From Plesiocystis pacifica SIR-1 (GTDB taxonomy: Bacteria > Myxococcota_A > Polyangia > Nannocystales > Nannocystaceae): a stretch of 64,000 nucleotides of DNA. The notes under the pieces are model-generated. The model saw nothing but the letters and a program-made list of their open reading frames with translations. It ran no database searches and was not told where the DNA came from. Positions 24,583 through 34,800 of the stretch are shown one piece after another (the stretch's first letter is position 1; every line of letters begins with the position of its first letter). A program made the position numbers and the translations under genes. The stretch spans positions 1 to 64,000 of the forward strand of contig NZ_ABCS01000040.1 in the NCBI RefSeq assembly GCF_000170895.1. Reading direction: 5' to 3'.

Positions 24583-27360
24583 ATGTCACAACTCAACTAC
24601 ATGGCGCTGACTGGGGTCGGCCGTTGGGACCGGGCGCTGAAGGACGTCGGCGCGCAGCTCAAACCCTACGACAACTACCTCTGGACAGCGATATCCGCTG
24701 TGAAGCGTCACAAGCCAGCGCTTGCTTGGCGAACACCAAACAAGGAAGAGGAGACCCTGCTCAACGAGCGCCTCCGGGCCCGGCTCGAACGTCGCAATCG
24801 CCAGGCTCGGCAGGCCGAACGACGCCGCGATCGGCACCAGCACGCCACGCCAACTGGGGTCTGGGTGATCCTCGAGCCGCCGCCCTGGCGTGAGGACGAA
24901 CCTGAGCAGACTTTTGACGACTTCCTACGCGCCCGCGAGGTCTATCAGCGCCCCGGCACCGATCAGCGCGCGAGCCTCGAGAAGCGAGGCTGGGACGTCG
25001 AAGCTCGGGCGCTGCTCCTCGACCGGTTCCCTTCGGTCCTCGAGCCTGAGCAGGGTAGTGAACACCTGGCCCCGACGTCTGCCCATCCCCACGGGGCCCT
25101 GCTGTGGCTCCGTCCCGACATCTACAATCTGACCCGTCAGCAGTGGGCGATGCGCGCCCTCGACAACGCCCCGTCGCGGCCCCTCGCGCCGCTGATCAAG
25201 CTGCTGACCACGCAGGCGAGTTGGCCTCGATTCGAGGCGCACGCGCTGTCTGAACAAGACTGGGTGTTCCTGCGCCCAGCGACTCCTGGCAGCGCGCTCC
25301 GCGATGGCACTGACGAGCAGCGTCGCTTCGTGGAGATCGCCATGGGTACGCCCGACTTCGCGCTCCTGGAGGGCCCGCCCGGGTCCGGCAAAACCACCGC
25401 GATCTGCGAGCTCATCGTCCAACTCGCCCGCGAGAACAAGCGCGTGCTGTTGGTCGCTTCGACCAACGTCGCCGTCGACAACGTGCTCGAGCGCCTCATC
25501 GCCTGGGAAGAGCAGCTACCCGAAGAAGACCGCTTCGTGCTCCCGGTCCGTATCGGCGACAGCGGTCGGATCAGCAGCGACGCGCTCGAGCCCTTCTTGC
25601 ACGAGAACATCGAGCGGACCGTGCGTGACGACATCCTCGATTTCCTCGAGTCCGGCCGGGGCAGCGAGGTGGGCGCCCAGGCTCGCTCAATGCTCGACGA
25701 ACGCCTACGTCGTACACCAAAGAAAGAGCGCTCTGAGCTCATCTCACGCCTGGTGGCCGAGTCCGTCAACCTCGTCTGCGGGACGCCGATCGGCGTCCTC
25801 CAACACCCCGAAATCAAGGACTACCACAGCGCTGACCGCCATCACCCGCGTCCAAGGGAGCTCTTCGACGTGTTGATCGTCGACGAGGCCAGCAAGACCA
25901 CCTTCACCGAGTTCCTGGTCCCGGCGATCTACGCCAGGAAATGGGTGATCGTCGGCGACATCAAGCAGCTCTCCCCCTACGTCGAGAGCGAAGACATCAG
26001 CCAGAACCTGCGCAGGGCCCTGCAGGACATCGACGGTGAGGCTCAAGCCCAAGCGGCGGCCAGGGCCTATCAAGCCACCCCGCGAGGACAAATCGTCCGC
26101 AGCCTGATCGCTTGTGACGACGACCAAGCTCGGCTCCTACAGATTGAAGCCAGGGCTAAGGGAACGCCCTATGTCGATCTCGACCGCTGCGAGACGCGGA
26201 TGGTCGCCGGTGTGCCCGGGGTCGTCCCAGGCCTCCTCTACGCAAACCTCATCTTCGGGGCCCCGGATACCCTCGCACAGTTCGAGCATCGTCTGCCCGA
26301 GGATCTCGACCTGGTCGAAGGGCCCCTCCCCTCGCTTCATGATCTCCAGAGGGCGCGAGCTCATGCTCGCGGTGAGACCCGAGAGCAGGCCGGCGACTGG
26401 GCTCACGAGTACGGGTGGCGTCTGGTTCGAAGCTACGAGCTGCGCCACAACCACTCCGAGCGGGCGCCGATCAAGAAGCAGCTCGACGAGTTGATGCCGG
26501 CCTCGTTGACCGAGGAAGCTTCGAAGAAGCTCTCTCGCCATGCTGAGAACATTCGTCGCGTCGCGCTCCCCTCGATTCTGGAGCTGCTCCAGATAGGCTT
26601 CGAGAGGCTCCCGGGCTGGGATCGTGGCGTCACCTTGAACCACGGCCTACCGGATGAGGCGCTCAGCCAACGCCTGGTCTCGCTGAGTTTCCAGCACCGC
26701 ATGCATCCGCACATCTCGGCCTTCTCCCGCCAACATTTCTACTCGGACGAGTCTACCTCCCGGTCCACCTTGTTGCGTGACGCGAGCACGCTCGAGCGCG
26801 ACTGGAGCTACTCGCGCTACACTCGACGAGCCGTATGGATCGAGGTCCCTCGACCGAGGGGAAGGCATGGGAACCGCAACCCCGCCGAGGCCGAAGTTGT
26901 GATGCGGGAGCTCGAGGCCTTCGCCCGCTGGGCACAGCGTCAGCCCGGGCGGCGAGACGGTCCGTGGAAGGTATCGATCTTGACCTTCTATCGAGGCCAG
27001 GAGGCGATGCTCCGCGACCGCCTCCAGCGCTTCACCAAGCAGCCGGGCAATACGCGCAACTTCGCCTATCCGCGCAAGCAGCCTCGCGTGGAGATCACCT
27101 TGTGCACGGTCGACCGCTTCCAGGGGCACGAGGCTGACCTCGTGCTGCTGTCCTTCGTCAAGGGGGGCGGCCGAAAGCATGGCTCCGTCGGCTTCCTCAA
27201 CAGCCCGAACCGACTCAACGTCGCGCTCACGAGGGCCCGCTACCAGATCGCGCTGATCGGAGACCGGAACTACTTCGCCCACTGCCGCTCGCCGCTCCTG
27301 GTCAGCCTCGCAACCTCACCCCACTACGCGACCGAGCTCGCATGGGAGGGAGACCGATGA
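24583..27360 (+). CDS. SF1 (UPF1/DNA2-like, COG1112-type) helicase
   Basis: 925 aa from the ATG at 24583, preceded by GAGGAGG; the frame is open from 24448 but upstream residues look noncoding. A ~250-aa N-terminal domain precedes the motor: motif I EGPPGSGKTT (~262-272), motif Ia STNVAVDN, motif II VDEASKT (~433), motif III GDIKQLSP, QHRMHPHI (~703), DRFQGHEAD (~843) and LNVALTRAR (~876). A ~200-aa insertion separates motifs III and IV. It probably translocates on RNA or DNA. COG1112-type helicases paired with a PLD nuclease define the Mokosh defence system; here an unknown protein and a sigma54 regulator are added. The next gene starts in an ATGA overlap. Confidence 0.85.
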   Translation: MSQLNYMALTGVGRWDRALKDVGAQLKPYDNYLWTAISAVKRHKPALAWRTPNKEEETLLNERLRARLERRNRQARQAERRRDRHQHATPTGVWVILEPPPWREDEPEQTFDDFLRAREVYQRPGTDQRASLEKRGWDVEARALLLDRFPSVLEPEQGSEHLAPTSAHPHGALLWLRPDIYNLTRQQWAMRALDNAPSRPLAPLIKLLTTQASWPRFEAHALSEQDWVFLRPATPGSALRDGTDEQRRFVEIAMGTPDFALLEGPPGSGKTTAICELIVQLARENKRVLLVASTNVAVDNVLERLIAWEEQLPEEDRFVLPVRIGDSGRISSDALEPFLHENIERTVRDDILDFLESGRGSEVGAQARSMLDERLRRTPKKERSELISRLVAESVNLVCGTPIGVLQHPEIKDYHSADRHHPRPRELFDVLIVDEASKTTFTEFLVPAIYARKWVIVGDIKQLSPYVESEDISQNLRRALQDIDGEAQAQAAARAYQATPRGQIVRSLIACDDDQARLLQIEARAKGTPYVDLDRCETRMVAGVPGVVPGLLYANLIFGAPDTLAQFEHRLPEDLDLVEGPLPSLHDLQRARAHARGETREQAGDWAHEYGWRLVRSYELRHNHSERAPIKKQLDELMPASLTEEASKKLSRHAENIRRVALPSILELLQIGFERLPGWDRGVTLNHGLPDEALSQRLVSLSFQHRMHPHISAFSRQHFYSDESTSRSTLLRDASTLERDWSYSRYTRRAVWIEVPRPRGRHGNRNPAEAEVVMRELEAFARWAQRQPGRRDGPWKVSILTFYRGQEAMLRDRLQRFTKQPGNTRNFAYPRKQPRVEITLCTVDRFQGHEADLVLLSFVKGGGRKHGSVGFLNSPNRLNVALTRARYQIALIGDRNYFAHCRSPLLVSLATSPHYATELAWEGDR

Positions 27361-28541
27361 TCCGCTTGCACCGAAACGTCGTCATCTCGGCCTTTGATCT
27401 CGAGGGGGTTATCGCTCGCTCGCAGGAGCGGCCTGAACTCCTCGCCGTCGCGCGCCTGGCCTACGATCACCCCCGAGGTTTGACCGCGGACATCCTCGCC
27501 GGTGAGCTCATCGGCGGCCAGTCCATCCTCTGCCGCCGGATCATTGACCGATGCGTAAGCCTCCAAGTGCTCGAGCGCCAGCGTGTTGGCGCCCCCGCCC
27601 GGCTCACGGAGCTCGGCCGCGCAATGCTCGAGCGCGGTCAGATCTGGATCCCCGAGCGAGGCACCTGGCGCGTCTACTTCGCCGAGGACCCGCTCCTCGA
27701 TGTCCCCCTCGTCCACGTCGAGCCTTGCTGGACTCCGAAGGCCAACGCGGCTCGGAGTGAAGTCTATCGCCAAAAGAAGCAGGGAGGGCGCCCCGCTCGC
27801 GCCCAAGCTCGCCCCGCGTTGTTGCGCAACTTTGAGTACGACACGCTGTGCTCGTCGCTCGTCGATGGTTCGACCTTCCAACTGCTCGAGCTGAGCAAGC
27901 ACGGCGCTTATGGCCAACCGTCGACACTTCACCTCGGAGTAGGCTTTCCCGCCGACGGTCACCCGCGAGTGACGCTCAGCGGGGAGCTCGAGGCGCCGCC
28001 GCGACCCCCCAAGGTTGCGTGTCGACCGATCGCGCTCGACCGTGTCCTCGAACTCCCCAGTGCGCTCGCGGCCTGGCGCTACGAGGACCTTTGGACAGAG
28101 CTCGTCAGCTTCGCCCGTGACATCGAGCTGGAGACCCTCGCCGCGGCCTGTGAGCGGGCCAAGCGACCGGTGCTCCCGGTCACTCTGGAGCAGACCTCCG
28201 CGAGCGAGCGCCGAAGCATGCGTACGCGAGTCGAGGTCCCCCCGCTCGAGTTCGCCCGGGCCGGATGCTTCGAGGCGAATCACCTCGATCGCGTCGAGCT
28301 GATCCCTCAGTCCACCGAGGACGCCGACCGGTGGGCGCGATGGCTTCAGTGGGACTCCCTCGATGGTTATCGAGTGCCGGCCCAGCTCGAGCGATCTGCG
28401 GCCACGATCCGCGAGCGCTTCCCCTTGTTTCAGGTGAGCTCCGCGACACCACATGAGCTCCTCGCGCGAGCGAAGAGCGACCCGACCGCACCTTCGTCCC
28501 GCTACCTCTTGACCACGGCCGACCTCGGCCTCTGGAGTTGA
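27357..28541 (+). CDS. Unknown protein of the helicase-PLD operon
   Basis: 394 aa, ATGA overlap with the helicase. I recognise no family. Residues ~20-90 (ELLAVARLAYDHPRGLTADILAGEL, CRRIIDRCVSLQVLERQRVGAPARLTELGRAML) read like a winged helix. The middle part is beta-rich (YFAEDPLLDVPLVHVEP; LHLGVGFPADGHPRVTLSGELEAPP) and the C-terminus is helical (RWARWLQWDSLDGYRVPAQLERSAATIRERF). No nuclease or NTPase motif is visible. Its position between helicase and PLD protein, with overlaps on both sides, argues for a structural or target-recognition subunit of the same complex. Confidence 0.7.
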   Translation: MIRLHRNVVISAFDLEGVIARSQERPELLAVARLAYDHPRGLTADILAGELIGGQSILCRRIIDRCVSLQVLERQRVGAPARLTELGRAMLERGQIWIPERGTWRVYFAEDPLLDVPLVHVEPCWTPKANAARSEVYRQKKQGGRPARAQARPALLRNFEYDTLCSSLVDGSTFQLLELSKHGAYGQPSTLHLGVGFPADGHPRVTLSGELEAPPRPPKVACRPIALDRVLELPSALAAWRYEDLWTELVSFARDIELETLAAACERAKRPVLPVTLEQTSASERRSMRTRVEVPPLEFARAGCFEANHLDRVELIPQSTEDADRWARWLQWDSLDGYRVPAQLERSAATIRERFPLFQVSSATPHELLARAKSDPTAPSSRYLLTTADLGLWS

Positions 28542-28543
28542 TC

Positions 28544-30058
28544 ATGGAGACCTCGAAGAAAAAGACCATCGCCATCTCCGTTGACGAGGCACTCCCTCCA
28601 TGCTGGATCCGGCGGGGTCCGACCGAGCACGAACAGCGAGAGACGATCAGCGCGAGCCTGCTCAGCGCAGGACCCAAGGCGACCCTGCGCGGTGCCATGG
28701 TCCGCGCTGTCGAGGGCGCCCAGGAGACTGTCCTGGTCGCCTCGTTCTTGTTCTCGGACCGCGAGCTGTGTCAGGCCCTCCTCGGAGCTCACGAGCGCGG
28801 CGTCCGTATCTACCTGCTGACCGCGTCCGAGACCCGGCTTCGCAACACCGACGACGAGTCATTTACCCAAGCCCGAGTGCGGGAGCACGAGCAGCTCCTC
28901 AATCGACTCGCGGGCAAGGTCGAGCTTCGCTCGGCGGGTTGCTTTCATGCCAAGTTTGTCGTCGTTGATCACCAGTCGAAGGCTCGCGGCTGGCTCTCGA
29001 CAGCCAACCTGAACCCCGCGCTGCTCGAATCCCGAGAGCTCGGCGTCTCGCTCGGCGAGCGCGACGCACGACAGGTCGCCGCATGGTTCTCGTGGGCTTT
29101 TTGGACCTGCGCCGAGCACGAACTAACGGGCGAAAAGGGGCGGCTACGCAGCATCGAGGCGCCCCCAGCAAAGCCAGCCGAGCCCTCGCTCGGACCCGTC
29201 TTGGTGACGACGCCGAAGCATCAGGCCCTGCGGGGTAAGCTCTTGGACTGGATCCAGACCAGTAAGCGCGAGCTGTGGGTCTCGAGCTACAGCATCGAGG
29301 GCGATCACGAGGTCGTTCGCGCGCTCGTCGAGCGAGCCCGCGCTGGCGTACCCGTGACCGTGCTGACGCGTCCACGTCCCGCGGTCAGTGCGGCCGTCAC
29401 CGCGCTTCGTACCGCAGGCGCAGAGGTCTACGCCCACGACAAGCTCCACGCAAAGGCCCTTCTTTGCGATCATGGCGCCATCGTCATGACGGCCAACCTC
29501 GACACGCACAGCCTCGATCACAGCTTCGAGGTTGGCCTCGAGCTCGATGCGCCCACACGGACTGCGCTGGCCAAGACCCTCCGTCGCTGGGCGGAGAGCT
29601 TCCCTTGGCGCTTCGAGCTTGGAGCTGCCCGAGCCGACAACATCGGCGAGATCTGGCTCGCTGAGCTCCGACGCAAGGATGGCAAGCATGAGGTCGTGGC
29701 CGAAGAGACCGTCGTGCTCGGTGAGGTTACCGCTCGCGATGCCCTCGATCTCGACGACGCGCCCGACCCCGAGTTCACCCGCCCTCCGGAGAAGCAGCGC
29801 CTCCCCGCGAACATCCGCTACGAGTGGACAGTCCGCGCGCCGCGTCTGCCAAAGCGAGCCAAGGTGCTCAAACGCAAGGAAGTGCGCGAGGTGCCCGGCA
29901 AGCGCGGCTCCATGCGCACCCAAGAGGTCGAGGTCGACTACGAGCCACCAGCTTATCAGCAGGGCAACAAGCGCTACGTCGTGCTCGAATCAGGGGCCCC
30001 CGCCAAGGCCGCGCGTGAGCTCGCCGTCGAACTCGACGCCAAGGTGGTTGTGCGATGA
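28544..30058 (+). CDS. Two-motif phospholipase D-superfamily protein (probable nuclease)
   Basis: 504 aa from the ATG at 28544 with GGAG 6-7 nt upstream; a TTG two codons earlier overlaps the previous stop and is the alternative. Two PLD repeats are complete: HAKFVVVD with STANLN (~135-165) and HAKALLCD with MTANLD (~302-325), so one polypeptide can form the active site. The C-terminal ~140 residues are basic (PRLPKRAKVLKRKEVREVPGKRG) and may bind nucleic acid. It is probably the effector nuclease of the operon, powered or loaded by the SF1 helicase. The next gene begins in an ATGA overlap. Confidence 0.85.
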   Translation: METSKKKTIAISVDEALPPCWIRRGPTEHEQRETISASLLSAGPKATLRGAMVRAVEGAQETVLVASFLFSDRELCQALLGAHERGVRIYLLTASETRLRNTDDESFTQARVREHEQLLNRLAGKVELRSAGCFHAKFVVVDHQSKARGWLSTANLNPALLESRELGVSLGERDARQVAAWFSWAFWTCAEHELTGEKGRLRSIEAPPAKPAEPSLGPVLVTTPKHQALRGKLLDWIQTSKRELWVSSYSIEGDHEVVRALVERARAGVPVTVLTRPRPAVSAAVTALRTAGAEVYAHDKLHAKALLCDHGAIVMTANLDTHSLDHSFEVGLELDAPTRTALAKTLRRWAESFPWRFELGAARADNIGEIWLAELRRKDGKHEVVAEETVVLGEVTARDALDLDDAPDPEFTRPPEKQRLPANIRYEWTVRAPRLPKRAKVLKRKEVREVPGKRGSMRTQEVEVDYEPPAYQQGNKRYVVLESGAPAKAARELAVELDAKVVVR

Positions 30059-31641
30059 GTCGAGGCGGTTCACCCGTCATCCTGGTCAGCTGGGTGAGCA
30101 TCGGCGGCGGCGCGGGCCCGTTGCTCACCGCGATGACGGACTCCCAGAGCCCCTTCAAGGGGCGCGTCGAGCACATATATCTGTGCACCCACGCTGTTCG
30201 AGCGAACACTCGCGAACGCGAAGCCCTCGAGCAGACTCGTGAGGGCTTGCGCGAACACCCCGTCGCGCGAGCCGCGAAGCTGAAGGTGTGTCGCTGGAAG
30301 GCCAAGGCCTCTCCGATCGAGCACGAGCCCATCCGTCGCTTCGCCGAGCGAACGCTGCTCGACATTCGCCGCCAGCATCCGAGCGCACACATCGTCATTC
30401 ACCTGTCCCCGGGGACGCCGGCGATGCACGCGATCTGGCTGCTCCTCGGTAGCACGGGGTTCATCGACGGGCCGCTCAGCCTGATCCAGACCGCAGACAA
30501 ACGCGGCCGAGAGGCGGGTAACCGCGCGGTCCAACTGGTCGAGCTCAACGTCGAGTCATGGCTGCAGCGCTACCGAACGATGCGCCTATCTCGCGCTGAC
30601 GACATCGACGACGGTCAGCTCTTCGACCCCACGCGGGTTCGCAGCGAGGCGATGCGCGACGTGATCGCTAAGCTCGAGCGGTGGGCGACCTCCCCGGCCC
30701 CCGTGCTCCTGCTCGGCGAGCGAGGCTCCGGCAAGACCAGCCTGGCGGCGTGGCTACGCGCGCGGAGCCCCTTCTCCAACCCGGACCTCGATCCATGGCC
30801 GGTGGTCGTCTGCGGCCAGTTTCAGGCCAACCCTCAGCTCGCGCAGTCCAAGCTGTTCGGTCACGTACAGGGGGCCTTCACGGGCGCGGCCGAGAACCGC
30901 GAAGGTCTGCTCGACGCTGTCGATGGCGACAGTTTGTTCCTCGATGAGATCGCTGACATCGACAGGGCCACGCAGCGGAGTTTGATGGCAGCCGTCGAAG
31001 GCCGAGGTTTCTATCGGCTCGGAGACACCGAGCTCCGCTACTCGAACTTCCGGCTGATCTCGGCGACCAATCGCTCGCTTCAGCGACTGCGGCAGGACAG
31101 GATCCTCGATGACGATTTCCTCGACCGCGTCGCGGTGTTCGTGCTGCGGATCCCACCGCTGCGCGAGTGTCGGGAGGACCTGCCCGACTCCTGGATGCAG
31201 GTCCTGGCGCGGATATCCTCACGGGTCGGCGCCTCGCTGACGGAGCTCGAGGAGCTCGGCCGGAACCCCAAGATCCTCGCGCTGCTTGAGCGCCACCGGC
31301 TCCCCGGCAACTTCCGAGACCTCGAGCGGGCCGCTCACCATCTCCTGGTCGCGCGAGCTGCGGGCGCGAAGAGCTCCAAGCTGGTCGACACGGTCCGAGA
31401 GGGGCTCGACACGCGCATGATCGCAACCGATGCGGTTGGACACATCGGCGCAGGGGAGCTCCGTGGCGAGCTCCCGCTCGACGAGGGGGACTACACCCGG
31501 CGAGTGAACGCGTACAAGCTGCGCTGGCTGCGGGCTGCGCTGGCCCATGCCGGGGGGAACAAGGCCAACGCCGCGAAGGCGCTCGGTATGAAGGAGTCGA
31601 CCTACAAGGCTCAACTGACGAAGCTGAGCGAGACCGAGTGA
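30055..31641 (+). CDS. RtcR-like regulator: CARF-like sensor, sigma54 AAA+ domain, HTH
   Basis: 528 aa. The N-terminal ~185 residues (VILVSWVSIGGGAGPLL; HIVIHLSPGTPAMHAIWLLLGS at ~112-133) resemble the CARF-type sensor of RtcR, a Rossmann-like domain thought to bind a nucleotide or RNA-derived ligand. The AAA+ domain has Walker A LGERGSGKTS (~220), the sigma54-contact loop GAFTGA (~272), Walker B LFLDEIADID (~295) and sensor ATNRSL. A Fis-type HTH ends the protein (NKANAAKALGMKESTYKAQL, ~502). No rtcA/rtcB gene is nearby; its likely target is the -24/-12 element before its own operon. This looks like an infection- or RNA-damage-triggered switch for a defence operon. Confidence 0.85.
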   Translation: MSRGGSPVILVSWVSIGGGAGPLLTAMTDSQSPFKGRVEHIYLCTHAVRANTREREALEQTREGLREHPVARAAKLKVCRWKAKASPIEHEPIRRFAERTLLDIRRQHPSAHIVIHLSPGTPAMHAIWLLLGSTGFIDGPLSLIQTADKRGREAGNRAVQLVELNVESWLQRYRTMRLSRADDIDDGQLFDPTRVRSEAMRDVIAKLERWATSPAPVLLLGERGSGKTSLAAWLRARSPFSNPDLDPWPVVVCGQFQANPQLAQSKLFGHVQGAFTGAAENREGLLDAVDGDSLFLDEIADIDRATQRSLMAAVEGRGFYRLGDTELRYSNFRLISATNRSLQRLRQDRILDDDFLDRVAVFVLRIPPLRECREDLPDSWMQVLARISSRVGASLTELEELGRNPKILALLERHRLPGNFRDLERAAHHLLVARAAGAKSSKLVDTVREGLDTRMIATDAVGHIGAGELRGELPLDEGDYTRRVNAYKLRWLRAALAHAGGNKANAAKALGMKESTYKAQLTKLSETE

Positions 31642-31694
31642 CTCCAACCGACAGGAAGTCAGCGCTCGGCTGGAGCGAGTGCTCATCCATGTTC

Positions 31695-31724
31695 TTGACA
31701 TGTCAGGAGCGAGTGCCTGACATG
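31695..31724 (+). promoter_or_regulatory. Promoter with overlapping operator before the DruA/DptF-like operon
   Basis: A consensus -35 TTGACA (31695-31700) is followed 17 bp later by a poor -10 (TGACAT, 31718-31723). Overlaid on it is a perfect 9-bp inverted repeat, CATGTCAGG (31699-31707) and CCTGACATG (31716-31724); TGACATGTCA at 31696-31705 is itself palindromic. A repressor bound here would block the promoter. The start codon is ~160 bp downstream (ATG 31886), or 65 bp if the TTG at 31796 is used. Confidence 0.45.
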
Positions 31725-31885
31725 GTGTTCAGGTCTTCATCGTGTCAAGTAGCCTTGTGTAGTCCACCAAGGCGCGAGTACCCTCACCGCCCGACTTGAG
31801 GATCAGGCCGCTAACAAGGATTCTGGGGGTCCCGCTCAGCAGGCCGCGGATCACCAAGAGTTCGATCACGCAAGGGTGCAGCCAG

Positions 31886-34800
31886 ATGGTGGCACAGACC
31901 GTCCGCTACAGCCCCAAAATCAAGAAGGCAGCCTACACGAAGCTCACAGGGATGGTCCGAGCTGCGGACGGGCCCCTCCAACTACAAGCGTCGTTGATTG
32001 ACTTCGCGGAGGGTGCTCGCTCGAAGCGTCAACGCGCCGCCGCCTTGGTCCTCGCTGATCTTGTCCGACAGGGATGGGACGTCCACGTACGCGACAAAGA
32101 GATCTGGTCCTCGTCAATCGGAGGAGCCACACGCAGCGGTGAGCGGGCCGAGGAGGCGAAGGCTCGAGTCCAGGAGACGCTGAAGGCTTTCCGGGCCGTT
32201 CAACTCTCCGAGGCTTCGGTCAATAAGTTTCTGCGAGGGATGGAGCGGCCCCGTGTCTTTGAAGGTCGCACGGTCTCGGTCCTCAACCTGGTTGATGACG
32301 GTCACGATCTTGCTCTGACGCTGGCGGACGTCTCTCGTGTGCCGCCCTCCGATCGCCCGACCGCACTCCGCGAAGTCATCCATCCGATCATCCAGGTCGC
32401 CACGCCGGACGATCGGTGCGAGCACACTGGGCTCTCCCTCTACGATGTGTGGCGGTACTTCCGCCACACATGGTCCCTCGAGTACCGAACCACGCCGGGC
32501 CGCTCGTTGGCGTTCCTCGTCCGCAACGCCGCCCGACCCATGGCCCCAGTGATCGGGATCGCGTCCATCGCCAACGCGGCGCTGCAACTCAAGGTCCGTG
32601 ACGATTGGATCGGTTGGTCGACTCATGGAGTCCTAAGCACGCTCAGCGCGGAACCAGAGCGCTGGCCACAGCTTCGACGCGCCATGAACCGGACCTTAGG
32701 GCGGGCCGTGCAGCAAATACGTAGCGATGACCTGCTTGAGGAACTCCGCGACTATGAAGGCGCCGAGCTCGAAGAACGACTTCGCGTGATTGGCGCGGCC
32801 GCACGAGAGGAGCGCACCCGTCAGCTCCAGGACCGAAGCCAACGGCAGGCGCGAGGTGAAGAGGTCGAGTCCTTGCACGCGCTGCCGCTCGATGAGGATG
32901 GAAACATCGACTGGGTCACGGCCTCCGAGCGAGCGCTCTTCACACGCAAGCGAGCTGAGACCCTCGCAGATCTACTGTTCGCTCAGCGTGTGCTCGCAGG
33001 TCTTCCAACACGAGGTCGAGCTGTGGAGGGCGCCCTACAGACCAAAGATGCACGCCGCGCGCTCACCATCGCGGCTCGAGAGATCCGAAAAGTTGGGCTC
33101 TCTAGCCGACTGCTCGACGTCAACGTCTGCGGCGCGGCCCCTCCGTATCGCGAACTCCTCGGTGGCAAGCTGGTCGCGCTCGCCATGGCGAGCGAAGAGG
33201 TCTCGGACGCATATCGCCAGCGCTATCGCGGCAGGGTGAGCGAGATCGCGTCTCAGGTCGCGGGCGCACCTGTGAGGAGGACCCCAGAGATCTGCCTCCT
33301 AACCACTACGAGCCTCTACGGGGCCGTCTCGAGCCAGTACAACCGGCTCCGCGCGAAGCTGAACTCTTCGACGGGGGAGCCGCTGGACATCCGGTGGCGT
33401 GATCTCGGGCGAACGGAGGGGTGGGGGACGACGCACTTCTCAGAAAAGACTGTCACGTCCCTGCGCAGGCTCGTTGAAGACGTGACCGGAGGGCGCAATG
33501 TCAACAACGTGTTCGGCGAAGGTCAGTCTCCGCGGATGCGCCAAGTCCGGGAGGGCCTCGCAATCCTGGGGCTCGACGTCGAGGTCTACCTGAAGCACCG
33601 GCACGCTCGACGCGTCTACGGGCTCGAACTCGCCTCAGATGCTCGAAGTGCGCTGCTGCTCAACCGCAAAGCTGCCCCTTCGCGACCAACCTTCGATGAG
33701 ATCGCAAAGTGGTGGTCTACGCGTTGGTTGAGCCGCCGGGTCAACGACGAGCGAGTGCGGGCGCGCGTCGCTGTCCAGGGGCCCGCGTCCGTGAAGCTCG
33801 AACTCACCCCGCCCGACCTCAGCCCGCAACTCGGGCTATTTGATAAACCTCCCCCCACGGCGAGCAAACCTCTGATTCAATGGAGCGGCGTCATGAAAAC
33901 GCAGAGCAAACCCGAGCTCATCCAGAGCCTGTACCGAGACCGCGGCGCCTGCGCGGACCACCACTCGGACGAGGTCGTGCGAGTGCTGCATATCGAGACG
34001 GCGGTTGACGGCTTCGTCAAGAAGTGGGCGCGGGGGCGCGTCCTGTTCGTGACCGGGAACCCTGGTGACGGGAAGACTCACCTCCTCAAGCACCTGTCCA
34101 AGAAGTTAAAGAGCGCCCGCGTCGACGTGTGCCTTGACGCCAACGAGCTGTCAAACGAGCGGTTGATCGAGATGATCAACAAGGCCGCCCGCAGCAGGAC
34201 TCGTGGGCTGGCCTTGGCGATCAACGAGGGGATCCTCGTCCAGTTGGTCCGTGACGCAGAGGATACGCGATGGGCCGCCCCAGTCAGGCGGCAGCTCCTC
34301 TATCCCCTCGTGTATGGAGACGCGGACGATGAGCTCGAAGACGATCGCTTCCTCGTCATTGATCTAAATCACCGCAACAACCTCGCGTCGGTGGTCGTTG
34401 AAGAGGCGATCAGGCGTCAGCTCCAGCTGTCGGGGCCGTGCGCAAGCTGTCCTGGGGCCGAGGGCTGCTCACTGCAAGCGAACGCGTCGCGTCTCGCCGG
34501 AGCTGGCCGACCGGTCGAACGAATCGCGCGGCTCCTCGCCGGCGTCGCGGACGTCGGCGTCCACGCGACGATGCGTGAGCTGCAAGGGTTCATCGCGTTT
34601 ATGCTCACCTGCGACGAGAGCTGCGCGACGAGCCCACGATCGCTCGCGCGTTATTGGGTCAACGCGTTCGATGGAGGCGATGGGCCGCTGTTTGACGCGC
34701 TCCGACGCTTCGATCCTGCGAAGATGACCCACCCACTCCTTGACGACAAGCTCTGGCGTGAGGCCGATCGCGACGATGAATGGTCGGCGGGCCTGCCGGC

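Noticed and set aside
31800-31830. Second sigma54-type promoter before the DruA-DptF-like operon
   Set aside because: GG-N10-GC spacing occurs by chance but the -24 box is far from TGGCACG; the sigma70-type TTGACA element is a better candidate.
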